DNA of 64,000 nt from Pseudoroseicyclus_A sp041714655 (lineage in GTDB: Bacteria > Pseudomonadota > Alphaproteobacteria > Rhodobacterales > Rhodobacteraceae). The notes under the pieces are model-generated. The model was not told the DNA's origin, searched no databases, and saw only the letters and a list, made by a program, of their open reading frames with translations. Every line of letters begins with the position of its first letter. Within the stretch, counting starts at the first letter, position 1. This document shows positions 1 to 7,509 of the stretch, piece after piece. Both the position numbers and the translations under genes were made by a program. The stretch is taken from positions 1,798,001-1,862,000 of the forward strand of contig NZ_CP168219.1 of the NCBI RefSeq assembly GCF_041714655.1, given 5' to 3'.

Positions 1-1427
1 ATCACCTGTTCGAGACGCAGCCGGTCGCCGGTGGTCATGACAGGAGTGGACGGCAAGGTCCTGGTAATCTTGACCTTTCGGGTCTTGAGCTGCGGTTCCA
101 TCATGGCGAGCGCGGACGAGACGGCGGCCCGCACATCCATCGGCGCGAAGGCTTCGGAGCCCTTGCGGGCATAGCTCTTGAGCTGCCGGGTGATGGCGCC
201 CATCCGGTCGATCAGATCGTCGATCCGGTGAAAGCTCGCCAGCGCCTCGTCGGGGCGCTTGCGCTCGAGGAGGAGCCGCGCGCCGGCCAGATAGGTCTTC
301 ATCGCGGCCAGCGGCTGGTTCAGCTCGTGACTGACCGAGGCGCTCATTTCGCCCAGAACGGCGAGCTTTGACGATTGCGCGAGGGTCTGCTCGGCGACCT
401 GCAGGTTCTCCTCGGCCTTCTGGCGTTCGGCCATCTCGCGCTGGAGTCGCTGGTTGAGCTCGCGCAGCTCGGCGCTCTCGCGCTGGAAGAGCACCACGCG
501 ATTGGCGCTCTTGCGGGAGGAGACCCAGAAACCCCCGGCGAGGAGGATGGCGAAGCCCATGATCTCGAGCGCGAGGACGCCATTCACCCGCTCGCGGACA
601 TTGGCATAGGTCGTGAAGGTCACGAGCTTCCAGCCCTGGAAGGGCACGCGAAGTTCGCGGCGGAGCACCGCTTCGCCGGCGACATAGGCGTCGGGCGGCA
701 GGACGGTCCAGTCCTGGGTCATGCGCAGCGCGCGTTCGATGGCGGAGGGCACGGATTGCGTGGCGAGCGCCGCCCTCTCGTCGAGCCCGCGCCAGCGCGG
801 CTCGGTGGAGAGGATGATCCGCTCCTCGCTGTCGAGCACGATCACGGCATCCTGCGTGCCGACCCAGCTCCGCTCGATGGCGCCGAGCGCCGCCTCGACG
901 GCGATGACCCCCAGAAGCGCCCCGCCCTGCTCGACCCGCCGCGAATAGAAGAAGCGGAAGCCGCCGGTCTCGGCCTCCTCCAGCGAGAACATCGTGACGT
1001 TGTTGCGCACGGCAGAGAGGAAATGCAGCGTGTTCTTGTGGTTCTCGCCCAGCCGCTCGCGGTTGGTCGCGGCGACGACGCGGCCGTCGCGGTCGAAGAG
1101 CATGAGCCCGGCGGCCCCCGATTCCTCCAGATAGGACAGGAGCCGCTGCGAGGAGAGCGAGAAATCGCCGGTGTTCAGCGCCGAGATCAGCTCGGGGTCG
1201 CGGGCGAGAAGCTGCGGGACGATGGAATTGCGCTGCAGCTCCGAGACGAGCGAGGCGCCGTAGAGCGCGGCGCGCACCTCGGCGCGGTTGCGTGTGGTCT
1301 CGGTGAAGCGCTCGGTCAACAGCGCATTCGTCAGCCAGAGCACGCCGATGACGCTGGCGGTGAAGAGCAGCAGAAGCCCCTGCATCCACAGACGCCGCGA
1401 CCGCAGGAATGTGCGCCAGCCGTTCAT
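1..1427 (-). CDS. dctB: C4-dicarboxylate-type sensor histidine kinase (DctB-like), C-terminus cut by window edge
   Basis: Reads from an ATG at 1425-1427 and stays open to position 1. The visible 475 residues show an N-terminal membrane anchor (about 14-35), a long extracytoplasmic sensor region (about 36-275) and a second membrane segment (about 280-300). A coiled linker leads to the phosphoacceptor motif SVSHELNQPLAAMKTY with His367. This H-box and the following region rich in RK and LxR patterns are typical of DctB, which senses C4-dicarboxylates and phosphorylates DctD to activate sigma-54 promoters. The ATP-binding domain and any dctD partner lie outside the window. The DctB assignment rests on the H-box and the two-membrane-segment layout; another ligand for this subfamily cannot be excluded. 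Confidence 0.82.
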   Translation of the reverse strand, partial: MNGWRTFLRSRRLWMQGLLLLFTASVIGVLWLTNALLTERFTETTRNRAEVRAALYGASLVSELQRNSIVPQLLARDPELISALNTGDFSLSSQRLLSYLEESGAAGLMLFDRDGRVVAATNRERLGENHKNTLHFLSAVRNNVTMFSLEEAETGGFRFFYSRRVEQGGALLGVIAVEAALGAIERSWVGTQDAVIVLDSEERIILSTEPRWRGLDERAALATQSVPSAIERALRMTQDWTVLPPDAYVAGEAVLRRELRVPFQGWKLVTFTTYANVRERVNGVLALEIMGFAILLAGGFWVSSRKSANRVVLFQRESAELRELNQRLQREMAERQKAEENLQVAEQTLAQSSKLAVLGEMSASVSHELNQPLAAMKTYLAGARLLLERKRPDEALASFHRIDDLIDRMGAITRQLKSYARKGSEAFAPMDVRAAVSSALAMMEPQLKTRKVKITRTLPSTPVMTTGDRLRLEQV

Positions 1428-1470
1428 GCGCTGAAACTACGGGCCGCGCGCCGCGCCGGCAAGCGCCGGC

Positions 1471-2139
1471 TCAGGCGTCCTGCAGCGCGGCGACGAGGCC
1501 GTCGAACATCGCCCGCCCGTCGGTGCCGCCATGGCCCTGATCGACGGCGCGCTCGGGATGCGGCATGAGGCCGAGCACCCGGCGGTTGGCGGAGAGCACG
1601 CCCGCGATGTCGCCCTGGCTTCCGTTGGGATTGGAAGCGTATCGGAGCGCGATGCGGTCCTCTGCCTGCAGCTCGGCGAGAAGCTCGGGGCCGATGACGT
1701 AATTGCCATCGTGATGCGCGATGGGGATCTCGATGCGCTGGCCCTTGCGGTAGAGCCGCGTGAAGGGGCTCTCTTCCGTCGCGACGATCAGCGGCTCGGG
1801 GCGCGAGATGAACTTGAGCCCGGCATTACGCATGAGCGCGCCGGGGAGGATGCCCGTCTCGGTCAGCACCTGAAAGCCGTTGCAGATGCCGATGGCGAAG
1901 CCGCCGCGCTCGACATGGGCGCGGAGCGCGCCGGTCACCGGCGAGCGGGCGGCAATGGCGCCGCAGCGGAGGTAATCACCGAAGGAGAAGCCGCCGGGCA
2001 CGGCGACGAGGTCGAGCCCGCCCGGCAGCTCGGGCTCCTTGTGCCAGACCATGGTGACCTCGGCGCCGGCAGCCTTCAGGGCCACGGCGACATCGCGGTC
2101 GCAGTTGGATCCGGGAAAGACGAGAACGGCGGCTTTCAT
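1471..2139 (-). CDS. purQ: Phosphoribosylformylglycinamidine synthase, glutaminase subunit PurQ
   Basis: A 222-residue class-I glutamine amidotransferase that supplies ammonia to PurL for conversion of FGAR to FGAM in de novo purine synthesis. The N-terminus begins MKAAVLVFPGSNCDRD, the nucleophile elbow is GICNGFQ (Cys86) and the His-Glu pair is MPHPERAVD (His194, Glu196). The length matches the family. The open frame continues far upstream without a stop, but the start at 2139 is fixed by the conserved N-terminus. Together with purS and purC upstream it forms the usual small-PurL purine cluster, but an alcohol dehydrogenase gene is interposed. Confidence 0.97.
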   Translation of the reverse strand: MKAAVLVFPGSNCDRDVAVALKAAGAEVTMVWHKEPELPGGLDLVAVPGGFSFGDYLRCGAIAARSPVTGALRAHVERGGFAIGICNGFQVLTETGILPGALMRNAGLKFISRPEPLIVATEESPFTRLYRKGQRIEIPIAHHDGNYVIGPELLAELQAEDRIALRYASNPNGSQGDIAGVLSANRRVLGLMPHPERAVDQGHGGTDGRAMFDGLVAALQDA

Positions 2140-2252
2140 CGGGGCACTCCGTAGGGGGGATGGCGCCGCTAGAGCATCGCTTCGCCCCGCGGTCAAGGTG
2201 GCAGCGGCGGAGGCAGGGAAATCGGGGGGATTCCCGCGCCCTGCCCCGCGCC

Positions 2253-3290
2253 TCACGCGGTGAAGTCGGTCACCACGGCCACGCCGGGCGGCGTCGGCCC
2301 GTCGAAGGCGGCGAGCTCGGCCGCGACATCCGAGAGCCGCACCTCGCGGCCGATCATGGGCAAGAGGTCGACGGCGCCCGAGGCGATCAGCGAGAAGAGC
2401 TGCGGGTAGCGATGCGCCGGCATGCCCTTGGAGCCATAGAGCGCCAGTTGCCCCATGAAGACGCGGCCGAGGTCGATCTCCATCCGCGCGGTATGGCCGA
2501 TGGGCATGCCGCATTGCACGTGCCGGCCGAGTGGGCGCAGGCAGGCGAGCGAGGCATTGAGCGTCGGCTCGATGCCCACCGCCTCGACGGAGACATGCGC
2601 GCCGCCGCCAGTGATCTCGCGGATGCGCTCCGCGGCGCCCGGCTCGGCGGCGTTGACGGTCGCCTCGGCGCCATGGGCGCGGGCATGGGCGAGCTTCTCC
2701 TCCACGAGATCGACCGCCACGACGCGTGCCCCCATCGCCCGCCCGATGAGCACGGCGGCGAGCCCGACGCCGCCTGTGCCATGGACGGCCAGCCATTCGC
2801 CGGGCTGGAGCGCCGCCCGGTCGGTCAGCCCGTGCCAGGCGGTCATGACCCGGCAGCCGAGCCCGGCGGCGAGCGTCGGGCCCATGTGCTCCGGCAGGCG
2901 GGCAAGGTTGTGGGCGCGGGGCACGGCCACATATTCGGCGAAGGCGCCGTCGCTGCCGAGGCCGGGATAGACCATGTCGGGGCAGGTGTGCTCGGCGCCG
3001 GAGCGGCAGGCGGGGCAATGGCCGCAGCCGAGAAGGAAGGGCGCGACGACGACATCGCCGATGGCCCACCGCGCGGCAGGGCCGACCTCCACCACCTCGC
3101 CACAATACTCATGCCCGCAGATGGCGCCGGGCTTCACGCGCGGATGCTCGCCCGTCCAGGCGTGCCAGTCGGAGCGGCAGATGCCACAGGCGAGAACCTT
3201 GAGGACGACGCCATCATCCGGGCAGGTCGGCTCGGGGCGGGTGACGAGGGCCAGCGGGGCCCGGTAGGCTTCGATGATCGCGGCGCGCAT
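2253..3290 (-). CDS. Zinc-dependent medium-chain alcohol dehydrogenase
   Basis: A 345-residue MDR-family oxidoreductase. Cys38 in GICRSDWH plus His60-Glu61 in GHEYCGEVVEVG give the catalytic zinc site. Cys89, Cys92, Cys95 and Cys103 form the structural zinc lobe. The Rossmann motif GTGGVGLAAV begins near residue 171. Such enzymes oxidise alcohols or polyols with NAD(P); the substrate cannot be read from the sequence. It lies between purS and purQ on the same strand, with about 110 nt to purQ and 170 nt to purS, so it probably has its own promoter or is an insertion into the purine cluster. Confidence 0.9.
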   Translation of the reverse strand: MRAAIIEAYRAPLALVTRPEPTCPDDGVVLKVLACGICRSDWHAWTGEHPRVKPGAICGHEYCGEVVEVGPAARWAIGDVVVAPFLLGCGHCPACRSGAEHTCPDMVYPGLGSDGAFAEYVAVPRAHNLARLPEHMGPTLAAGLGCRVMTAWHGLTDRAALQPGEWLAVHGTGGVGLAAVLIGRAMGARVVAVDLVEEKLAHARAHGAEATVNAAEPGAAERIREITGGGAHVSVEAVGIEPTLNASLACLRPLGRHVQCGMPIGHTARMEIDLGRVFMGQLALYGSKGMPAHRYPQLFSLIASGAVDLLPMIGREVRLSDVAAELAAFDGPTPPGVAVVTDFTA

Positions 3291-3351
3291 GGGGCTCCTC
3301 CCTCGGGGTCGGGGAGAGCATGATCGGCGGCGCGCCCGGCGGCAAGGGACG

Positions 3352-3405
3352 GAGCGAGGGGCTGCCTGCCCTTCGCGCTCCCTGGCGGTATTCGGAGAAA
3401 AGCGA
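3352..3405 (-). repeat. Degenerate copy of the window's dispersed palindromic repeat
   Basis: In the 170-nt gap between purS and the dehydrogenase, the minus strand reads CTTTTCTCCGAATACC, then an inverted GGGCAG/GCAGCCCC hairpin. This follows the order of the copies at 10225-10292 and 52630-52723: a TTTGCTCCC-like head, an A/T core, a G-rich run, then a G/C hairpin. Several substitutions make it only a probable member. Confidence 0.4.
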
Positions 3406-3460
3406 GGGGGGCGGTGCTCTCCCTACAGGATAGGCCCGGCCGGCGGCGCGGCCCCTGCCC

Positions 3461-3700
3461 TCAGGCCAGCTCGACCCGGTAGCTCTCGATCACCGTGTTG
3501 GCGAGGAGCTTCTGGCACATGGCCTCCGCCGTTTCGCGGGCGGCGGCCTCGTCGCTTTCGGCGAGGTCGAGCTCGATCACCTTGCCCTGGCGGACGCCCT
3601 CAACCCCGTTGAAGCCGAGCGAGCCGAGCGCATGACGCACCGCCTCGCCCTGCGGGTCGAGGACGCCGTCCTTCAGCATGATGGTGACGATGGCTTTCAT
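3461..3700 (-). CDS. purS: Phosphoribosylformylglycinamidine synthase subunit PurS
   Basis: A 79-residue PurS protein beginning MKAIVTIMLKDGVLDPQGEA and containing the typical ALGSLGF and VRQGK segments. PurS is the small structural subunit that bridges PurL and PurQ in bacteria lacking the large fused PurL. It lies 45 nt downstream of purC on the same strand, so co-transcription is likely, with a G/C hairpin in the spacer. Length and motifs are normal. Confidence 0.96.
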   Translation of the reverse strand: MKAIVTIMLKDGVLDPQGEAVRHALGSLGFNGVEGVRQGKVIELDLAESDEAAARETAEAMCQKLLANTVIESYRVELA

Positions 3701-3722
3701 GGGGAGATTCCGGAAGCTTGGG

Positions 3723-3743
3723 GGGCGGCCGCAAGGGCCGCCC
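3723..3743 (-). terminator. Intercistronic G/C hairpin between purC and purS
   Basis: GGGCGGCC and GGCCGCCC form an 8-bp stem with a short loop immediately after the purC stop. No T-run follows, so it may act as an mRNA-stabilising or attenuating hairpin rather than a true terminator. Confidence 0.4.
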
Positions 3744-3745
3744 GG

Positions 3746-4507
3746 TCAGTTGATCAGCGTCGGCTTCGGCCGGTGCGTGACGTTGGACGGCAGGACGCCC
3801 AGCCGCCGGGCCACCTCGGTATAGGCATCCGAGAGCGAGCCGAGATCGCGGCGGAAGACATCCTTGTCGAGATGCGCGCCCGTCTCGATATCCCACAGGC
3901 GGCAGGAATCGGGGCTGATCTCGTCGGCCACCACCAGGCGGGGGTAGTCGTTCTCCCAGATCCGGCCGATCTCGATCTTGAAATCGACGAGCTTGATGCC
4001 GACGCCATGCATGACGCCGGAGAGGAAGTCGTTCACCCGCAGCGCGAGGCTGACGATATCGTCGAGATCCTGCTGCGAGGCCCAGCCGAAGGCGATGATA
4101 TATTCCTCGGGCACCAGCGGGTCGCCGAGCGCGTCGTCCTTGTAGGAGAATTCGACGATGGGCCGCGGCAGCGCCGTGCCCTCCTCCATCCCCAGCCGCT
4201 TGGCCATCGAGCCGGCGGCGAAATTGCGCACGATCACCTCGAGCGGAATGATCTCGACATGGCGGATGAGCTGCTCGCGCATGTTCAGCCGGCGGATGAA
4301 ATGCGTGGGAATGCCGATGGACGACAAGCCGGTCATGAAGAACTCGCTCAGGCGGTTGTTGAGCACGCCCTTGCCGTCGATCACATCCTTCTTGGCGCCG
4401 TTGCCGGCGGTGGCATCGTCCTTGAAATACTGCACGAGCGTGCCCGGCTCCGGCCCTTCGTAGAGGATCTTCGCCTTGCCTTCGTAGACCTTCTTGCGGC
4501 GTGCCAT
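3746..4507 (-). CDS. purC: Phosphoribosylaminoimidazole-succinocarboxamide synthase
   Basis: SAICAR synthetase of 253 residues. It condenses CAIR with aspartate using ATP in de novo purine synthesis. The start at 4507 gives MARRKKVYEGKAKILYEGPE, the conserved ATP-binding N-terminus; the longer upstream open frame (to 4552) adds a non-conserved leader. Other family landmarks are VIVRNFAAGSMAKRLG, the SYKDDALGDP loop and KLVDFKIEIG. It is the first gene of the minus-strand purine cluster followed by purS. Confidence 0.97.
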   Translation of the reverse strand: MARRKKVYEGKAKILYEGPEPGTLVQYFKDDATAGNGAKKDVIDGKGVLNNRLSEFFMTGLSSIGIPTHFIRRLNMREQLIRHVEIIPLEVIVRNFAAGSMAKRLGMEEGTALPRPIVEFSYKDDALGDPLVPEEYIIAFGWASQQDLDDIVSLALRVNDFLSGVMHGVGIKLVDFKIEIGRIWENDYPRLVVADEISPDSCRLWDIETGAHLDKDVFRRDLGSLSDAYTEVARRLGVLPSNVTHRPKPTLIN

Positions 4508-4711
4508 GGTCTCTCCATCATCCGGCGCCGGCCGGGTCGGACCGTCGCGCATCGGCGCTCGGGGGTGGCGCGAGCGCCCTGCCCCCGGGCCCCGGAGGGG
4601 CCGGCCGTCTGGCTCGGCTCATACGCCAAGCCCCCCTTGCGGGCAAGAGAGGTGGCGGGCATATGAGACCGTGACCGATGCCGCCCTGAGGCCCATTTTG
4701 AGGGGAGAGAC

Positions 4712-5017
4712 ATGAGCAGCTTTGACGACCGCGAAAACGCGTTCGAGGCGAAATTCGCCCATGACGCCGAAATGAAGTTCCGCGCCGAGGCGCGTGCCAA
4801 CAAGCTCCTCGGCCTCTGGGCCGCCGGGCTCCTCGGCAAGGAAGGCGACGAGGCGGAGGCCTATGCGGCCGAGGTCGTGCGCGCCGATTTCGAGGAAGCC
4901 GGCAACGAGGACGTCTTCCGCAAGGTGAAGGGCGATCTCGGCGACCGGGCCGACGACGCCACGATCCGCACGCGGATGGCCGAATGCCTCTTGGAGGCCA
5001 AGGCCAGCTTCCTCTGA
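4712..5017 (+). CDS. DUF1476 protein, F1-ATPase inhibitor zeta subunit family
   Basis: A 101-residue acidic, helical protein starting MSSFDDRENAFEAKFAHDAE, followed by KFRAEARANKLLGLWAAGLL. This matches the alphaproteobacterial DUF1476 family, whose Paracoccus denitrificans member is the zeta subunit that inhibits F1-ATPase hydrolysis through its N-terminal segment. The ATG follows GGGGAGAGAC, an acceptable ribosome-binding site. It is divergent from purC and stands alone, with a strong hairpin downstream. A role in blocking wasteful ATP hydrolysis is inferred from family membership. Confidence 0.88.
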   Translation: MSSFDDRENAFEAKFAHDAEMKFRAEARANKLLGLWAAGLLGKEGDEAEAYAAEVVRADFEEAGNEDVFRKVKGDLGDRADDATIRTRMAECLLEAKASFL

Positions 5018-5042
5018 GGCAAGCGACCAGGACGTAGCGCGC

Positions 5043-5065
5043 GGCCTGCCCCGACGGGGCGGGCC
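5043..5065 (+). terminator. Rho-independent-type terminator after the zeta-subunit gene
   Basis: GGCCTGCCCC and GGGGCGGGCC form a 10-bp stem (one T-G wobble) with a GAC loop, followed by GTTTGCGTCTT. It lies 26 nt past the stop. Confidence 0.7.
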
Positions 5066-5104
5066 GTTTGCGTCTTGGAGGGGCGGTGGGCCCGAAAACC
5101 CACC

Positions 5105-5266
5105 CTACGCCATGCGGAACAGCTCCGCTAAGTCCCCCGCCCGGTCCGCGCCGGCACGGCGCAGGGCGAGCGCCGGCCCGTCCCGCGGGCTGGCGCTCTC
5201 GTGGGGCAGCGCAAAGTTGTCAGCGGGGATGTGGCTGCACGACAAAGTTCGCATCAGATCCGTCAC
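5105..5266 (-). CDS. Possible small ORF or gene remnant, 53 codons
   Basis: From a GTG at 5264-5266 to a TAG at 5105-5107 the minus strand encodes a 53-residue peptide beginning VTDLMRTLSCSHIPADNF and ending GDLAELFRMA. Third codon positions are almost all G or C, but so is the region, so this is weak evidence. The preceding in-frame codons are open back to a TGA. No family is recognised and the ribosome-binding site is poor. It may be the tail of a degraded gene or chance. Confidence 0.22.
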   Translation of the reverse strand: MTDLMRTLSCSHIPADNFALPHESASPRDGPALALRRAGADRAGDLAELFRMA

Positions 5267-5418
5267 GAGCGCCAACCCCCGGCCCGGCGCTCACCCTCCG
5301 CGGCAACCTCCGGCCCATCCCACCCGCGACATCCTTTCCGAGCAATTCGCGCGTTAACACCTCGTTCAACTCCCCCGCCTAAGCCCCGCTCCGGGGTTCA
5401 AGAGTTCGGGGGTGCGCG

Positions 5419-7509
5419 ATGTCGCAACATCAACGGCCGGAGCAGTTCCGGCAGGAGGCCGCGGCCGCGCGGCCCTTCCGGCTGCATCTGCGGCGCGTGG
5501 CGCTGCCGGTGCTGGCGCTCATTGCCTGCGGCTGGCTCCTTCGGGCCGAGCTGACCTCGCTCAGCCTTGCCGAGGTCGCGGCCGAGGTGAGCGGCTTCTC
5601 CGCCGCCGCCTGGGGCGCCGGCCTGGCGCTTGCCCTCGTCGGCCTCTGGTCGATGGGGCGGATGGAGGGGCGGCTCCACGCCATCTTCGCCACCGGCATC
5701 GCCCGCCCCCGTGCCCGCCGAGCGGGGATGCTGGCCACGGCCATCGGCCAGGCGCTCGGGCTCGGGGCGCTGACGGGCGGCGCCGTGCGGCTCCGCTGCC
5801 TGCCGGAGAGCAGCCTCTGGACGATCTCCAAACTCTCGCTGGCCATGTCGCTCGCCTTCGTCGCCGCGCTCACGGCCATGACGGGGCTCGCGAGGCTCGG
5901 GCTCGGCGCCGGGCCCTGGGGTGCGCTCGCCATGCCGCTCCTCCTCGGGATCGCGCTCATGCGCCTCGGCCCGGTGCTGCCGGGGCCGACGCCCGACCGG
6001 CGGATCACCGGCGCCGACCTCGCCGCGATGATGCTCTGGACGGCGATCGACGTCGCCGCCTTCGCGCTCGTCATCGGGCTCTTCCTGCCCGGCGCGGTGC
6101 CGCCGGCGGAGCTGACGCTTGCGGTGATGACCGCCATGGGCGTCGGGCTACTGTCGCAGAGCCCCGGCGGGCTCGGCGCCTTCGAGCTGGTGCTGCTGGC
6201 ACTGCTGCCCGCCGTGCCGCAGGCGGAGCTGCTTGCCGCCGTCCTCGCCGCGCGCATCGCCTATCAGGGCGTGCCGGCGCTGGTGGCGGCCGCCCTCCTC
6301 CTCCGCCGGCCGCGCCCGATGGCGGAGCCGACGCTCCGCCTCACCCGGGCCGACCCGCGCCTGCCGGCGATGAAGGCGCCGCCGGAAGCCGGCTGGGCCC
6401 TCAGCCTGCAGGGCGGCGCGCTGGCGCTCTCCGCCAGCGGGCGGCGCGGCTGGCATCTGCGCCCGGCGCCGGGCACGCTCGCCGCGCTTGGCGCGCCGCT
6501 CGGCCGGCCGGATTTCGCCGGGCTCGAGCTGCTCGCCCGCCATCTCGGCCGGCGCCCGCTCGCCTATGACGTGGATGCCCGCACCGCCGCCGCCGCCCGG
6601 CTTGCCGGCTGGCAGGTCGTCCGGCTCTTCGACCGCGCGATCATCGACCCGCAGGACTGGCGCGCCGACCGGCCCGCCTGCCGCCAGCTCCGCCGCAAGC
6701 TGCGGGACGCGCGCGCCGCCGGGCTGGTGGCCGAGCTCGGCTCCTACGCCCCGCCGCTTGCCGAGATGGGCGCCATCGCCCGCGCCTGGGCGGCCGAGAT
6801 GGGGGGAGAGCGCGGCTTCTCGACCGGGCGCTACACGCCCGCCGTCATCGTGCCGCAGGTGGTGATCCTCGCCCGCGCCGGCGGCAAGCTCGTCGGCTTC
6901 GCCACCTTCCACGCCGCGCCCGGCGAATGGTCGCTTGAGCTCATGCGCTGGCTGCCCGAGGCGCCCAAGGGCACGATGCAGGCCATCCTCGCCACGGCAC
7001 TGGAGGAGGCGCGGCACGCCGGCATCCCCCGGCTCAGCCTCGCCAACGCGCCCTATCACGCGCCCAAATCCTTCGGGATCGACATCAACGCGCGGCTCGG
7101 CGTCGCCGGCCTCCGGCAGTTCAAGGCCGCCTTCGGCCCCTCGTGGGAGCCGCGCTATGCGGCGGCGCCCTCCCGCCCCGTCCTGGCGCTCGGCCTCGCC
7201 GCCGCCATGCAGGCGATCTGGCGCCCGGGGCCCCTGCCCGATCCTTTTCCGTTTGAACTCCTGCCCGGCGCGTGTCATTCGCTCAGCGAAAATTCTCTCT
7301 CCCTCCAGGAGGCCTCCTCATGCAAGACAAGCTCCGCGCGCTCCTTGGCCAGCGCGACTGGCTCCTCGCCGATGGGGCCACCGGCACCAATCTCTTCAAC
7401 ATGGGGCTCGAAGCTGGCGAAGCCCCTGAACTCTGGAACGAGACGCATCCGGAGCGCATTCAGGCGCTCTACGAGGGCGCCGTCGGGGCGGGATCGGACA
7501 TCTTCCTGA
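5419..7509 (+). CDS. MprF-like protein: lysylphosphatidylglycerol synthase/flippase family with DUF2156 domain
   Basis: The first ~310 residues form a multi-pass membrane domain containing the flippase-type motif SPGGLGAFELVLLALL. Residues about 330-620 form the soluble DUF2156 acyltransferase-like domain (GERGFSTGRYTP; LSLANAPYHAPKSFGID). MprF-type proteins aminoacylate and flip phosphatidylglycerol, altering membrane charge; the substrate here is unproven. The frame does not stop before the next gene: it continues 190 nt into the methyltransferase gene at 7320. The last ~60 residues are low-complexity Ser/Arg-rich and unlike the family. A TGA one base out of frame lies at 7254-7256, so a single-base deletion may have removed the natural stop. 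The biological end is probably near 7256. Confidence 0.72.
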   Translation: MSQHQRPEQFRQEAAAARPFRLHLRRVALPVLALIACGWLLRAELTSLSLAEVAAEVSGFSAAAWGAGLALALVGLWSMGRMEGRLHAIFATGIARPRARRAGMLATAIGQALGLGALTGGAVRLRCLPESSLWTISKLSLAMSLAFVAALTAMTGLARLGLGAGPWGALAMPLLLGIALMRLGPVLPGPTPDRRITGADLAAMMLWTAIDVAAFALVIGLFLPGAVPPAELTLAVMTAMGVGLLSQSPGGLGAFELVLLALLPAVPQAELLAAVLAARIAYQGVPALVAAALLLRRPRPMAEPTLRLTRADPRLPAMKAPPEAGWALSLQGGALALSASGRRGWHLRPAPGTLAALGAPLGRPDFAGLELLARHLGRRPLAYDVDARTAAAARLAGWQVVRLFDRAIIDPQDWRADRPACRQLRRKLRDARAAGLVAELGSYAPPLAEMGAIARAWAAEMGGERGFSTGRYTPAVIVPQVVILARAGGKLVGFATFHAAPGEWSLELMRWLPEAPKGTMQAILATALEEARHAGIPRLSLANAPYHAPKSFGIDINARLGVAGLRQFKAAFGPSWEPRYAAAPSRPVLALGLAAAMQAIWRPGPLPDPFPFELLPGACHSLSENSLSLQEASSCKTSSARSLASATGSSPMGPPAPISSTWGSKLAKPLNSGTRRIRSAFRRSTRAPSGRDRTSS

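Larger units (their letters stand above)
5018..5418. other. 401-nt intergenic region with a terminator, a GGTGGG/CCCACC hairpin and a possible small ORF
   Basis: Apart from the terminator, it contains an inverted repeat GGTGGG...CCCACC followed by CTACG (5085-5108), of a kind common in proteobacterial intergenic DNA. It also holds a 53-codon minus-strand frame (listed separately) and a short GCCCCG/CGGGGT hairpin at about 5382-5398 just before the MprF-like gene. No promoter for that gene can be called with confidence. Confidence 0.5.

Noticed and set aside
1471..3105. Single 544-codon gene ending in PurQ
   Set aside because: Only the last 222 codons encode a protein family (PurQ); the upstream part is an out-of-frame reading of the alcohol dehydrogenase gene.
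7200..7320. SAM-type riboswitch before the homocysteine methyltransferase gene
   Set aside because: The upstream 120 nt are coding sequence of the MprF-like gene plus a plain AGGAGG site; no riboswitch fold or conserved core was seen.
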